Below, one piece after another: positions 50,301 through 62,640 of a DNA stretch of 64,000 bases; the stretch's first letter is position 1, and each line of letters starts with the position of its first letter. The stretch comes from Onchocerca volvulus (Eukaryota; Nematoda; Chromadorea; Rhabditida; Onchocercidae). The stretch spans positions 3,730,465 to 3,794,464 of the forward strand of contig HG738140.1 in the NCBI GenBank assembly GCA_000499405.2. Direction: 5' to 3'. The notes under the pieces were generated by a model. It saw nothing but the letters and a program-made list of their open reading frames with translations, did no database searches and was not told the DNA's origin. Position numbers and translations under genes: made by a program.

Positions 50301-52596
50301 ATAATTAATCCAGTAAGTATTTCAATAAAATAAAGAATAAATTAAGTAAATAAATAAATGATTACTAAGTAGAAATTATATTAATTGGAAGTAGAAATTA
50401 TATTAATTGGTCTTTAGAGAACATTTACCGGATTTATATATATTAAAACGATATTAATAATTCATCAAAAGTTCAACTGCCAATTTTGTCAATAATTTAA
50501 ATTTATATGGTATGCTTGTGGATGTCAATAATTGGGTGATTAATTAAAATTTTCGAAATAATTTTATAATTAAATTTTAACAATTTATAATTAAGATTTA
50601 TTAAAAATTAAAGGTAATTTTATTAAATAATTAAAATTTATTCGCATACTTGCGGGTGTCGATAATTTTAATCGAATTCATGAGAATTAAGTGTTTATTT
50701 GAAAATAAAAATGGTTAACGCAACTATTAACTTAAGATAACTAGGATGATTAATTATAACGACGGTTAAAGTAAAAGTTAAGCTCTCAATTGCTAAGATG
50801 ACTGATCCATTGATTAAAAACTTACTGGAATCAGTAACAAGCGGATATGATCGCAAATTTGGTGTCGCAAGTAAAAGTTCCCTGAGTTCACCATATGTAG
50901 TAGATCTTGTTATACAGAACACTTTATGAATCATTATATTTTCAACTTTTAACTTATGAACACTAAAAAATTGCGAAATTAAATTTAAAGAAATTTTAAT
51001 TTGAAATAATAAAAAAAAAAAAAAAAAAAAACGAATACGTAATTCCTATTGAGAACCTTGAATCATCTGATTTTTTTCTTTATTTCAAAATAAAATATTC
51101 ACATTCTTAAAATTCAGATACTTAATTTAATTTTTCAGATATTCGAACGAAAATTTTATTAATACAAGATTATTTAAAACAATTCAAAAATTAACATTTC
51201 TATCATTTTCTCATATTTTGGTAATTTTGTAATTTATAATCATCATACTAATTAACCATTACCGATTATTGATATACTTTACTGATACTAAACTGACTAC
51301 TGAAATAAAAAATAATGAATTACTGACTTCTTTATTGATGCTAAAATGGATTACCTAATTCGAGAAGGAGGTAAATCGGCTAAATGTGGCAAATTTTTGA
51401 TTTCAATCATACTTTCATAAATTGATGGTTGCAGAAAACTGCTTATTGCATTACTAATCATTAATGCAATCTAAAAAAAGTAAAATATTTTTTAAAGAAA
51501 AATAAATTATCTGAAATCGAAATTTTTGGAATTAAATTTAAAAAAAAAAAAGTAAGCCAAAATTAAAAATTCTGACAAAATTTACTGAATGGCCTAATCG
51601 AATAATTTAAATAATTTGATAATTTTTTAAAGATTTTTTAAATTTATAAAATAAAAATAAATAAGATATTCTATGAACTACGCAAGTAAAGTCGAAAAGT
51701 CATTGTTATTGATCATCAATTTTTAATTGTGCTTTTTAAAAATGCAGAATTAAAAAATTAGAAATTAAAAAATTAATAAAAATTCCAAATTCAAATTGAT
51801 TAAAATAGATTAAACAGACCAGTACTGGTAGTATTGGTAAAAGTTGACCCGTTGTTTCGCATACAATAACTGCAATTGAAAGTGAATGTGTCACCGATCC
51901 TGTATAAGCTGCTGCTCCTTAAAATTAGCAATTAATTAATTAGTCTAAACTACAAAATAAAATCATAAATAATTATCATAAATTTTAAAAAATTACTGTA
52001 AATTATCACAAACTATATCATTTCCTAAATTAATTCCATAAATTTAAGAAAATTCATGAATCAAAAATCAAAAAATAATCATAATTTTTTTTTTTTTAGT
52101 TTAAAATCAAAAAACAAATTATTATAAATTTTCAAAAATTATAAGAAAAAAATTCCGACTTTTTTTTTACCAATCTTTTACAAATTTATTTATTTCGAAT
52201 TTTAAATAATTGATAAATTGATGGTTAGAGATTAAAATAATATACATTATTGCAATTATCATAAATATTATTCCCATAACTAATAAATTTTCATTGAAAA
52301 TTTGTTCCAAATTTTTAATAAAATTATTTTGAAGTTGAATAAACTATAAAATAAATTATTTTTTTCATCTTCCTATAAATATTACTGAAGAGGGGAAGAG
52401 AGAAAGAAGAAGGGACAGAAAGAAAAAAGAAAAATTCAACCCATAAAGTGATAATTAAAGATTAAAATAATCTACATTATTGCACTTATCACAGATATTG
52501 TTTGTTTAATTTTTCTAAAGCAAATTTTTAATGAAATGAAAATTTGAATAAAATATTAAAAAAAAAAAATCAACCATTTATTTTTCTGCTAACCTT

Positions 52597-52649
<53 letters not shown>

Positions 52650-55600
52650 AGAGGATTGTCACAAATATGCTTATTTAATTTTTCTAATAATAACATTTTC
52701 ATCTTTCCGCCAATATTACTGAGAAAGAGAGAGAGAGAGAGCGAGAGAAATAAAGAAAAAAGTAAAGAAAAACCACCAACCGACGACTGCATAAAGTCCG
52801 GGAAAAATTTGTGGACCATCAGGACCACGTAAACCTTTCGGATACATTAGTACCATTATTTCACCGATTAAACGACCACCACAAGCACCAATAACGAACG
52901 ATGGTACAAAGATACCGGCTGGTACCGCCAACGATATGCAAATTGCAACCAGAATAAACTGAATTGCTAAACAACTTTTAGCAACTCATTCTATTAAATT
53001 CTTTTTTTTTTTTTTTTGCTTTTCAACCAAATAATTATTTAAAAATTTTCTCAAAAATTTATAAATTTTCTTCAACATTTTCATGTTAAGGTAAAAAAAA
53101 TCGAGAAAAAAACTGAAAATTTAAAAAGATTTAAAAAATTTAAAATGTTTGAAAAAATTTGGAATGTGAAAGTTTCTTCATCTGGAAAAAGCTTAAATTA
53201 AGAAATTACATTAAAAATTACAAATAATGTTTAATTTTCTGGTTTATTTTTGCCTTTTTTCCTTTTTTTTTTTTTTTTGAAGATAAGAAAGGTAAAGATA
53301 AATTGATAAATATTCGTTTTACATTCAATAATTCATATCATTCAAAATCAAATCACTCAAAATATTGATCATTCATATTTTAATGACTCAAAAGAACTGG
53401 ATTATGTGATAATAATCACTTTAATTTCCAATCTTTACTAAGCAAAACAAAAAAAAAAAAAAGCTAACAAGGGAAGATAAAATAAGTAAAAAATTCACTT
53501 TTTGGATAAAAGTCAGAAAAATTAAATAATAAAAGAAATGACAAACTATATGATACTAAAAATTGAAGGAAATTTATTGATTTATTTCTTTGTAAAAATC
53601 TTCGCAAAAATATGTCCATTTTCTTCCTTTTTTTTTTTTTTCACTATTGAAAATAAAACTTTGACAAAACAAATTTGTTATTTTCTCGCATGTTTTGAAA
53701 GCTTTAAGCTTTCGAAATTAATTCAGCAAATTGAAAAATCGATTAAAAAAACTTACATAAACACAAAAATAAATTGCCAAACTATTTAAGGCATTAAATT
53801 CATGATTTATTCCAGTCCAACGTTCCAATCGTTCTTTGGAACAACCTTGAGATGTTATATTTGATAGGGTAAATGTGCAATTTGCGATGAAGTCAGCTAA
53901 TGTTTCACGAAATGTAAACTGAAAAGAAAAAGGATAAATAAACTTGAATGGTGAAAATTAAATTGAAAAATTAAAATTAAATTAAAGATAAAAATTTAAA
54001 TTAATGTGTGATAATTAAAAACAAAAATTCAATTAAAAAAAAATAGAAAATAAGAACAAATTAATATACAAATAGTGAAAGAAAGAAAAAAATCAAGTTA
54101 TACCATGAGATCATTAGTTTTTAATTACTTACATCAATTTTTTATTTTATATTATATAAGACCGTGTCAAGGGATATTGTAACTTTCAATGAGTTAAAGA
54201 CATGAAATTCAAAAAAAACAAGTAAAATGGAAAATAATAATACTAATTAATATTTGATTTAATTAGAATTAAGAATATAAAATTGATGTGGAAAGTTGCC
54301 TACCGTAATGTAGTGATTTTCGAATGATACTATAGATATTAATAAATTGTTGTGATTTCTTATTTATACACTGTATAATCATGAAACGAACAACTAATAT
54401 TTTACATGTAATATCGCTTAATGCTTTAAAAACTATTGTGAATTACGGTAACTAACTAACTATTGTAGCTAATGAATTACAGTAGTTAATTATACCTACC
54501 TTTCCAGCAAAATACCGTCCGGTACCTTCCGGATATGTAAGTATACCAACGACAGCTGCCATTAAAAGTGTAAAAAATAATGGACTAAAAAAAAGCAGAA
54601 ATTTTCAAATTTTAAAAATAAATTTAAAAAAAAAAGAAATAAAATAAAATAAAATGAAAAATTTACTATAAGAAAATTTATAATTAGACATACTTTTTTC
54701 CAAAAATGCGTAAATATAAACGATTCTTCTCCCTGAATATAGCAATTCGTCTATGAATAAATACGAATAAGGCACCAAGCAAACCCGAAAATACTCTAAA
54801 ATTAAGATCAATTAAAAAGTTTTTAAATTTAAAAAAAAATATGGATTAAAATGAACTTCAAGCTAAAAAGTTTCTAAAAAAATATGAAAAAATTGAAAAT
54901 TATTGAAAAATTTTTGCTGAACAATACTAATATAATAAATATCACTTTCGATATCATTCAAAAACAGGAATAATGAGATTATTTTAATGAAAGAATGAAA
55001 AACTCAAAATGTTTTGAATTAAATTTGAATTTTTTCACTAACTTTTCAAGACTTTAATCGTTTAAATTCAAGTTGAATAAATGATAAAATTTGAAATTAA
55101 AAATGATTGAAGGAAATCAATATATATAAATATACCCAATGAGAGCAAATACCGGTAATTCTTCGACAACAAATACCGAACTTGGAAAATAAGTTTGATA
55201 ATATGCTGTTATAGTGCCTGCTGAAATGTGGACATGTTAAATTTCAATGTAAATAAAACAAGTGCAACAATCCTGAAAATATTATAAAACTGAAATTAAT
55301 CAAGTTTTGCAAATTTAAATTCCGAAAGCCTTTTTTTTTTAATTTAAAAAATCAAAATTTGGAATGAGAAATAATGAAATTAACGGTATTTAGCAATTTT
55401 GTTTGCGTGAAAATGATGATTTTAAAATTTTATTTCTAATCGATAATGACGGAAACTGGAATGTAACAATATTGATAAAGTTATAATGAGCAAATGATTG
55501 AATAAAACTTGATCCCATTTCAATTAATATAAGTTAAAAAAAAAAAAAAGGAAAAAATGTGAAAAAAGCGCGAAAAAACTGAAAAAAAAAAGAAAAAACA

Positions 55601-58600
55601 TGAAAAAACGTTTATAAAAAAGACGTATGTGAAGTAAAGTTTATTAATAATAAATGATATTTTACACATACATAGTCATTAAATTTTCTCTAAAAAAAAA
55701 GTAAATGAATAAAATGGATTGTAAAAATTATCGAAATTTTTTTTTAAATTCATTTATTAGATAAATTACATTTTTTTGTCTTGTATGAATAGACAAGAAA
55801 ATTTGCATAAAATTGGTTGAAAATCCAAACCAATTTCAGGTGGTATGATAGCAGCATTAGCGAAACGAAAAATTAGCGCGCTGCATGTCGTTGCAAAAAA
55901 TGCACGCCAATAATTTCGTACTGCAAAAAATCGTGATGTTGATTCGATACCGTACAATACTGCTGCAAAAATTGAGCAAAATTCATCATAATTTTTCTTT
56001 TTTTAATGAAACTACAAATGGTAATTTTCAATAAATACGAAATTAATAACAATTTTTCATATTTTCAATACAAAATGTAATATTTATATTTGCTTTTTCA
56101 TTTAATTAAATTAGATTTTAAATTAAAAATAATTTTTCGAATTTACTTAGTTTAACTTTGACGTTATAGCAATTATTCAACCATAAAATCGTATTGTGCA
56201 AAATTAAGAATATTTCCATTATAAAATTTAATGAACTACAATAAAATTTGCAAAGAAATATAAAATTAGTACCAATTTCTGATATTTCTAAAACAAAATA
56301 TACTATTTTATATGATTTTTTTATTTAATTTAAATATATTTCAAGTTTAATTATGATTTCTGAGTTCGTTTCATTTAATTTTGATATTATAGTAAATATT
56401 CCATTTGTTGCTTTCTTCATCTCAAATATTTTTGTTTATCGCTCAATATAAATGCTTTTTATATTTTTCAATCTAATCTAATTAAGCTTCAAATTGAGCC
56501 ATAATTTAGTTTAATTTTTGAGTTTTATTTGAATAATTCTGACATTTAATCAAGGTTTCTTTTGTTATTTCGCAATCTTTCAAATATATTTATTTATTGC
56601 TCAAAATGATGTCTTTTATATTTTTCAATTTAATTTGATTAACTTTTAAAATGAACCTGAAATTTAATTTAATTTCAGGTCCAATTTGATTAATTTAGAT
56701 ATTCTTAATTCAGATATTCAATTTTACTTCTTTGTTGTTTTTATTATGTCTCGAATATATTTGATTTATTTGCCGAATAAATTAAATTAAATTGAAAAAA
56801 AAAAAATTACCACCAGCAGGTGCGGAAAATGTGCAAGCGATACCAACCGCACATCCTGACGAAAGCATTTGCATTTCGCGGCCTTCACTTGAAAAAAATG
56901 CTTGATATCGACAGAGGGAAGTAATCCGTGTTAAAAGTGATGCGACAATTGCGCCTATATGTACAAATGGTCCCTGAAAGAAATCAAATTTTCCGAATTT
57001 TCAGGAAAAAAATTTCTCAAAAAATAATAAGCAAAGAATGGAAGAAAATATATAAATAAGTAACTAAATAATTAGCGAAATTCAATTAATTGGTCTAATT
57101 ATAAACATGATTTAATAAATGAAGAAAGGATAAATAAGAGAATAAAAATAAGAATTACTACTACATTTCACTATTATATTCAATAGTTAACATTTTCTTT
57201 TTCCGTTAAACTTGAGTTCATTTAAAAAGTTCCCAAATTTTACAATTATAATTGATTGGCGGAAAAGAAAATAACAACAATATTATAAATCAAAAAACAA
57301 GAAATCAAACCTCTTTACCAACCGGAAGCCCACTGCCAAGCGCAAGTGTTAAACCAAAAATTTTTCCGATCATTGTTTGAAGTGACAAATAATTTTTCAT
57401 TTTAAAACCACACATTATTACTTTTAATTCCGGAATACCTGACCCTGAAAAAAAAGGGTCGCCAAAAATTTTTCAGGAAAATAAATCAGTTTCAAAATCT
57501 TTAAAATTAATTTTTTTCTAAAAGAAATAAAAAGGGTTTAATTTCGATTTTATTCCAATACTTTCAAAGGATTTTAGTTTAGATTTTGATTTTAATTTCG
57601 AATTTCGATGTAAATATAAATTACTGGCTTACCAACAGCTTGTTTTGCAAAAAAATGACAAAATAAAGCAGATGCACCGGTCAGTATGGTAATGTATGCT
57701 GTCCATGAGATAAGCGCTGTATAATAATGATAATTTCGTATTGCATGTTCATACAGTTTCACACGGTCTAAATAATAATGGCAAAAACTATCAATAATTT
57801 TTTTATTATAATAAGATCGGTAATTCTACAGTACGCATGAAGTAACCTCACAGTATACATGAATTAATTTTGACAGTATACATAAAATGAGTCCAACAGT
57901 ATGCATAAAACAATTCTGACAGTATGAACAAAGTAATTCTGACAGTATGCATAATGCGATCCTGATAGTATGCACAAAATGATTCTGATAGTATGCATTG
58001 CATAAAATGCCGTGACAGTATGTATTTTGGATTACAGTAGTCATATTACTTTCAAAATTTATGATGATGCAGTTTTGAAGCCACATTTTTTCAAGTCTTT
58101 CGTTACCGAAATAAAAAAAATACGAATCGAATTTAGAGAATACTGTAGCTACCATACACTCAACCAAAGTTTTTTAATTAATCAAAATTGGATTTCTTTT
58201 TTTACAATCAAAAAAAAAAAAGGGTAGCTGTAATAATGCCTAATTAATTCTTTTGATTTTTTTAAAATTTCAATTATTTAACGATTTAATTAATTATATT
58301 TATGCGGTAAAAAGCGACAAAACCAAAATTCACAATCCCAAAAAATTATACATTTACATCGAATAATAGTCAAATTAACAATAAAATAATAAACTTCGAC
58401 ACAATTATTATCTTATTGCATTATTATTAACTGACTATGTAAGTTTATGATAAATTAGTAAAAATTCAAACCAAATTTTCATATAATATGCAAAAATTCT
58501 TGCATTTTTAGAGAAAAAAAAACATGTTCTTTAGTCTTTCGTTTTTAGAAAACTTTATTTCCTTTTTTTTCCTTGACTTTCATCAAATATCAATTTTCAT

Positions 58601-60847
58601 CGTGTTTGAAGAAAATATTATAATTGCAATTTCTTTCCTACAGATCTGTTTGTTCAGTCATATATATATTTTGTTTTGCTAAATATACTTTAATTTGTTT
58701 ACAAATTTCAATTTAACAAACTCTGATTGTAGTTTTAAATTTTAATTTGGATCAATCGATCGATTAATTGACATGAATGGGTTAGTTATTACGAATGTTC
58801 ATATCATTTCATTCGAATAAAATCGAAAACAAAGAAAGATTGAATTGTAATTAATGAAAATTAATTAATTAACTAACATCCTTGCAAATATTCAATACTT
58901 ATATCCATCGAAATTGAAAGAGCTGCTGTAACAATACCAAGTACAGCAGATAAGAACCAATCTTCTAGGAAGAAATGCACAACATTTCGTAGTTGCCCTT
59001 AATTAAAAAAAAAAGAAATTAATTCATATTAATTCAGTTCAAATTTTAGAAAATTCAGATTAAATCAATTCAAATTCTTTGTTTAATAGTTAAATATAAA
59101 TAGACTCATGAGTAAATTGTTTATACAAGTTAATTAGATCACTTCATTCGAGTTGAAGAACAGGAAATAATCATTGCAAGAGAAAATAATTTGAATAAAT
59201 TTAAGGAATAAACTTAGAACCAATCAACAAAATCAATCAATATTTTCAATCTTGCAATACTCCCTCGAATTATATCGGTCTATTTTAGTTATTATGTGAA
59301 ACTAACATTACTTAAGGTGGGGTTAACTTGCAAAAAAGGTCAAGAAAACAAATTCTTGAATTGTCACATTTCATTTCATTTATTCTCATCAAAAGTTCCG
59401 TTAACTGATTTTTTTTTTTTTGATTTTCTGATTTTTTGGTTTTGAATTTTTATTTTAATTTAAATATTTACGAAATTATGTTTCGTTATATCGCGATAAT
59501 TTTTGTTAGTAATAAATTCGATTTCGAATTAAACGGAAGTGCAACAGAAGGGAACAACAGCAATCTATTAACCTGTTATTGAATAATGACCGGAAATTCA
59601 TTGTATGCAACTTATCAGTAAAATTTTGCAACTTATCAGTAAAATTTTTGATGAAGAAATTTTACTGATAAGTTGCAATTTAGTTGCAAAATTTCAGTGA
59701 TTTTTCTCTCTTTTTTCTCTTGCCATAAAATTTCGTCAAAAATAGGAATTGAAAAAAAAAAAAAAAAATTTGCAGACGGAAAGATCAATCAAAAAATAGC
59801 AAAATATATAGCTTTATACTTTTTTTTGCATAAATTAAATTGCTTTCAAATAAAATTTTTTCATCAAGTGAAATGAGAAATTTAAAATTCTTTGACCAAA
59901 TTTTATTTTATCGAAATAATTGGAAAAATAAGATAGATATTATACAATTAATATCATTCGCGATAAATTTTGACAAAATATTATTCGCACTTTTTTTTTT
60001 TTTATTTTAAATACCAATATATTATCGATTAATTTCTGAATTTGGCGTTTTTTAAAAAGAAAATAATAATATTTATACACTTATCATATGTATTTTTTTT
60101 CCAAATTTTTCCTTTTTCTAATTATCAATTATGAGAAATTAGATTCAAACCTAGATTTTTGAAATTGATTAAATTTTAAAAGAAGTAATAAAATAAATTA
60201 TTTTGAATTTTATATTGAGAGCTATTTTTAAATTGAATTTTTCTTTGCTTGATTAGTTCAAGCATTAAATTTTGCAGAAAGATGAATCAAATGAATGAAA
60301 TAAAAATGAGCAATGATGATACACCAATTTCTTATAATAATCTTTCATCGATCAAAAACTTATCATTTTTATCATCACTTTTATATCACTTTTCTTTTTT
60401 TTGTTGATAAGAAATCATTTTTACTGATTTTCATTTTTTTTTTTCATTTTCTTGAGGAATTTTTTTAATTTTCTAACTTTGTTCTGCAATTTAATCGTAT
60501 CTCTTCATTTTTGGTTATTTCTTAAATTTACTTCTCATCTTTCATGTACTTTTTAAAATTAGTAATTTTTAAAGGATAAATTACAAATATTAAACTTAAA
60601 TTTTCAAACTTAAAAAATGAAACATTGTTGATAGATTAAAAAAATGATCAATGATAAAAGTTAGATTAAAAAACTAACGTCGAAAAAATGCTCGATAAGT
60701 TTCATTTCGTTGATGTACAGCTTGATGAAATTCAAGATCAATCGGATAACCATCTCGTAATGCTTTTTCATATTCTTCTTCTCCTTCTTCATCATCGTTA
60801 TTTTGATTTTTATTTTCTTCCACATCGTCTCTTTCCTCTTTGATCAT
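47320..60847 (-). CDS. clh: ClC-1/2-type chloride channel (nematode CLH family)
   Basis: Nineteen minus-strand exons: 60847-60679, 58997-58878, 57767-57633, 57444-57311, 56973-56811, 55962-55831, 55220-55136, 54795-54694, 54584-54500, 53918-53757, 52958-52781, 51917-51820, 51470-51355, 50962-50826, 50124-49894, 49624-49575, 48641-48525, 47844-47758 and 47541-47320. They close to 840 aa. ClC proteins are dimeric membrane chloride channels or exchangers. All three pore motifs are present: GSGIPE, GLPVGKEGPFVHIG with the gating Glu, and the later pore block [40 protein letters not shown] has Ser where proton-coupled ClCs have Glu, which argues for a channel. Two CBS domains follow: [20 protein letters not shown] to [12 protein letters not shown], and [20 protein letters not shown] to [11 protein letters not shown]. 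Both are closest to ClC-2. The N-terminus (from the ATG at 60847) is Glu/Asp-rich. The CBS1-CBS2 linker has an [19 protein letters not shown] segment with possible phosphorylation sites. Confidence 0.95.
52599..52654. repeat. (GA)n tract in chloride channel intron 11
   Basis: A pure purine GA array that turns into GGGAGAG units at its right end. A second, imperfect GA tract lies at 52721-52749, only about 30 bp outside the 52781-52958 exon. On the coding strand both read as CT-rich arrays just after the donor. Confidence 0.9.
57826..58035. repeat. 23-bp minisatellite in chloride channel intron 2
   Basis: About eight and a half head-to-tail copies of a 23-bp unit close to GACAGTATGCATAAAATGATTCT, with 60-90% identity between copies and one 27-bp copy with an added GCATT. 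The period is not a multiple of three, so the open frames across it are not proteins. Confidence 0.88.
59606..59678. repeat. Direct plus inverted repeat in chloride channel intron 1
   Basis: TGCAACTTATCAGTAAAATT occurs twice in tandem (59606 and 59627, 21-bp period). It is followed after a 9-nt loop by its exact reverse complement; the perfect stem is 22 bp, 59626-59647 with 59657-59678. The first copy can compete for the same right arm. Confidence 0.85.
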
Positions 60848-61216
60848 TACTGATTTTGGTAAAATTCTAAATTATTTGATCGATTTTTTAGAAAGCAGCA
60901 AATTTTGATCAAATATAGCCTAAAAAGATTTAGGCTGTTTCTATTAAGTTTATTTATTTAATTATTAATAATTTGAAAATATGAGATTTAATCCTTTTAC
61001 TTAAAATTAGATTTAAAGAAAAATGAATAAAATTATTGGGTTTAAATTGAATTTAAAAAAAAAAAAATGGTTAAAATGAAATTGATTTTAAACGAGTATA
61101 GAAGCAGTTAAGCTTTATTTTTTTTTTAGAATTATTGATAATTTAAAAATATAAAATTTGATTTTTTGTTTTTTTTTTTCTTTCTATATAATGATAGAAT
61201 AAAATATAGATGAATT

Positions 61217-61260
61217 GAGAGAGCGAGAAAGAGAGAGAGAGAGAGAGGGAGAGAAAAAGA
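61217..61260. repeat. (GA)n tract upstream of the chloride channel
   Basis: An imperfect GA array (GAGAGAGCGAGAAAGAGAG and on), about 370 bp upstream of the channel start codon. On the coding strand it is CT-rich. Confidence 0.85.
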
Positions 61261-62569
61261 TGAAAAATTGAAAAATTATTTATTTGTATTTGGATAAGAA
61301 ATTATTTCAAAATAATTTACTTTGGATTCGTTGATACAATTTGGTCGGAATGTGGCGTAAGCAACGTCATCGCATTTAATTGATGGATGTAAAAAATTAG
61401 ACAATTAGTATTTAATTCAATTAGTAATTAGTAATTAATTCAATATGTTGAAATATTCTTCTGAAAATATTAATTTTTCAAAAAAAAAAAGAAAAAAATG
61501 CAAATTACGATAAAATAAATTGGTTAATTACGTAGTTTAAATAAGAAGAAAAATGACTAATTCAAATTGATTTTAAAATTAGTGAAAAAAAATTGATTTC
61601 CTATATCATAAAATTGTATATATATTAATTATTAAAAAAAACATATTCTTTCATTTCGCTTAATTACTTATTCAACATTTCTTTCATTTTGAAATATTAT
61701 TAGATCGAAACTTTCAAACTAGAAAGAAAAACAAATTTGAAATTTATAACAAATAAATGAGCTATTCAAAATTCACTTTCTTTTCTTCTTATTTTTTGGA
61801 AAAATAGAAATACACAATGGCAAGATGAATTCTTTAACCGAAAAAAAAATTAGATTGAACTTTTGCATTAGTATACTATCGAAAGTAGGCTTAAGAAATT
61901 AAAGAAATAGAGAAGAAATGACGATGATAAAAAAAAAAAAATTTTAGAATATCATTAAAATTTTGAAATCGAAAAAATCAGAATTTTAATTTCACGCGAG
62001 AAAATTAAATCAAAGCTAAAAAAAAAAAACTTAAGTTTTTATAAATGATCAAATCAAATAAACATAAAAAAAATCAAATTTTCATACATAAAATATCAAA
62101 TTAAATGAAAATAAGTAGAAATAAATTTAAATTTTATTAATAAAAATTTGAAAGTTGAGTGAAAAAATTGTAATCATCCATTTATATTATTCCATTATTA
62201 TAAAAATGATAGTTCCTTTCGTTGGAAAATTTATTTTTTTTATTAGATTTGAAAATCATTTAAACAGAACAACAAAAAAAAAAAAAAGAAGGAAAAAAAA
62301 TGAATTTTTTTTTTCGTTCGGTTACTGATAAAAAGATTTCTCGCAGTATTTATAAAATATTAATTAATATTAATTAGTAATTTTGTTTAGAGTTGAGCTG
62401 ATTGGAGGAGCAAAATTAAAGGGTGGAAGAAGTTTTGTGGGAGGAAAAAGAAAAATTGGAAGTTTTGTTGATTATCAAGTATCGTTGCAAAAATGGTAAA
62501 GAATCGGAAGTTTACTGCACACATCACACAAACATCAGTGTGACAAGAAAAATTTTTGATGAAAACGAC

Positions 62570-62640
62570 GAGTGGGCGGGTAAAAATGAGTGGGTGGAAT
62601 GGAATGAGTGGGCGGAAAAAATGAGTGGGTGGATTGGAAT
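62570..62640. repeat. 18-bp GAGTGGGYGG minisatellite
   Basis: Four copies of GAGTGGG(C/T)GG(G/A)(T/A)(A/T)(A/G)(A)AAT with periods of 18, 18 and 17 bp. It is an island of high G content in very AT-rich DNA. Confidence 0.8.

Noticed and set aside
52589..52931. Ser-Leu repeat protein on the minus strand
   Set aside because: The SLSLSL part is the GA microsatellite read as CT; only 52781-52958 is a real channel exon.
57826..58167. Minus-strand frame with repeated [11 protein letters not shown] units
   Set aside because: It is a 23-bp tandem repeat inside an intron of a well-supported gene; the apparent repeats are frame artefacts.
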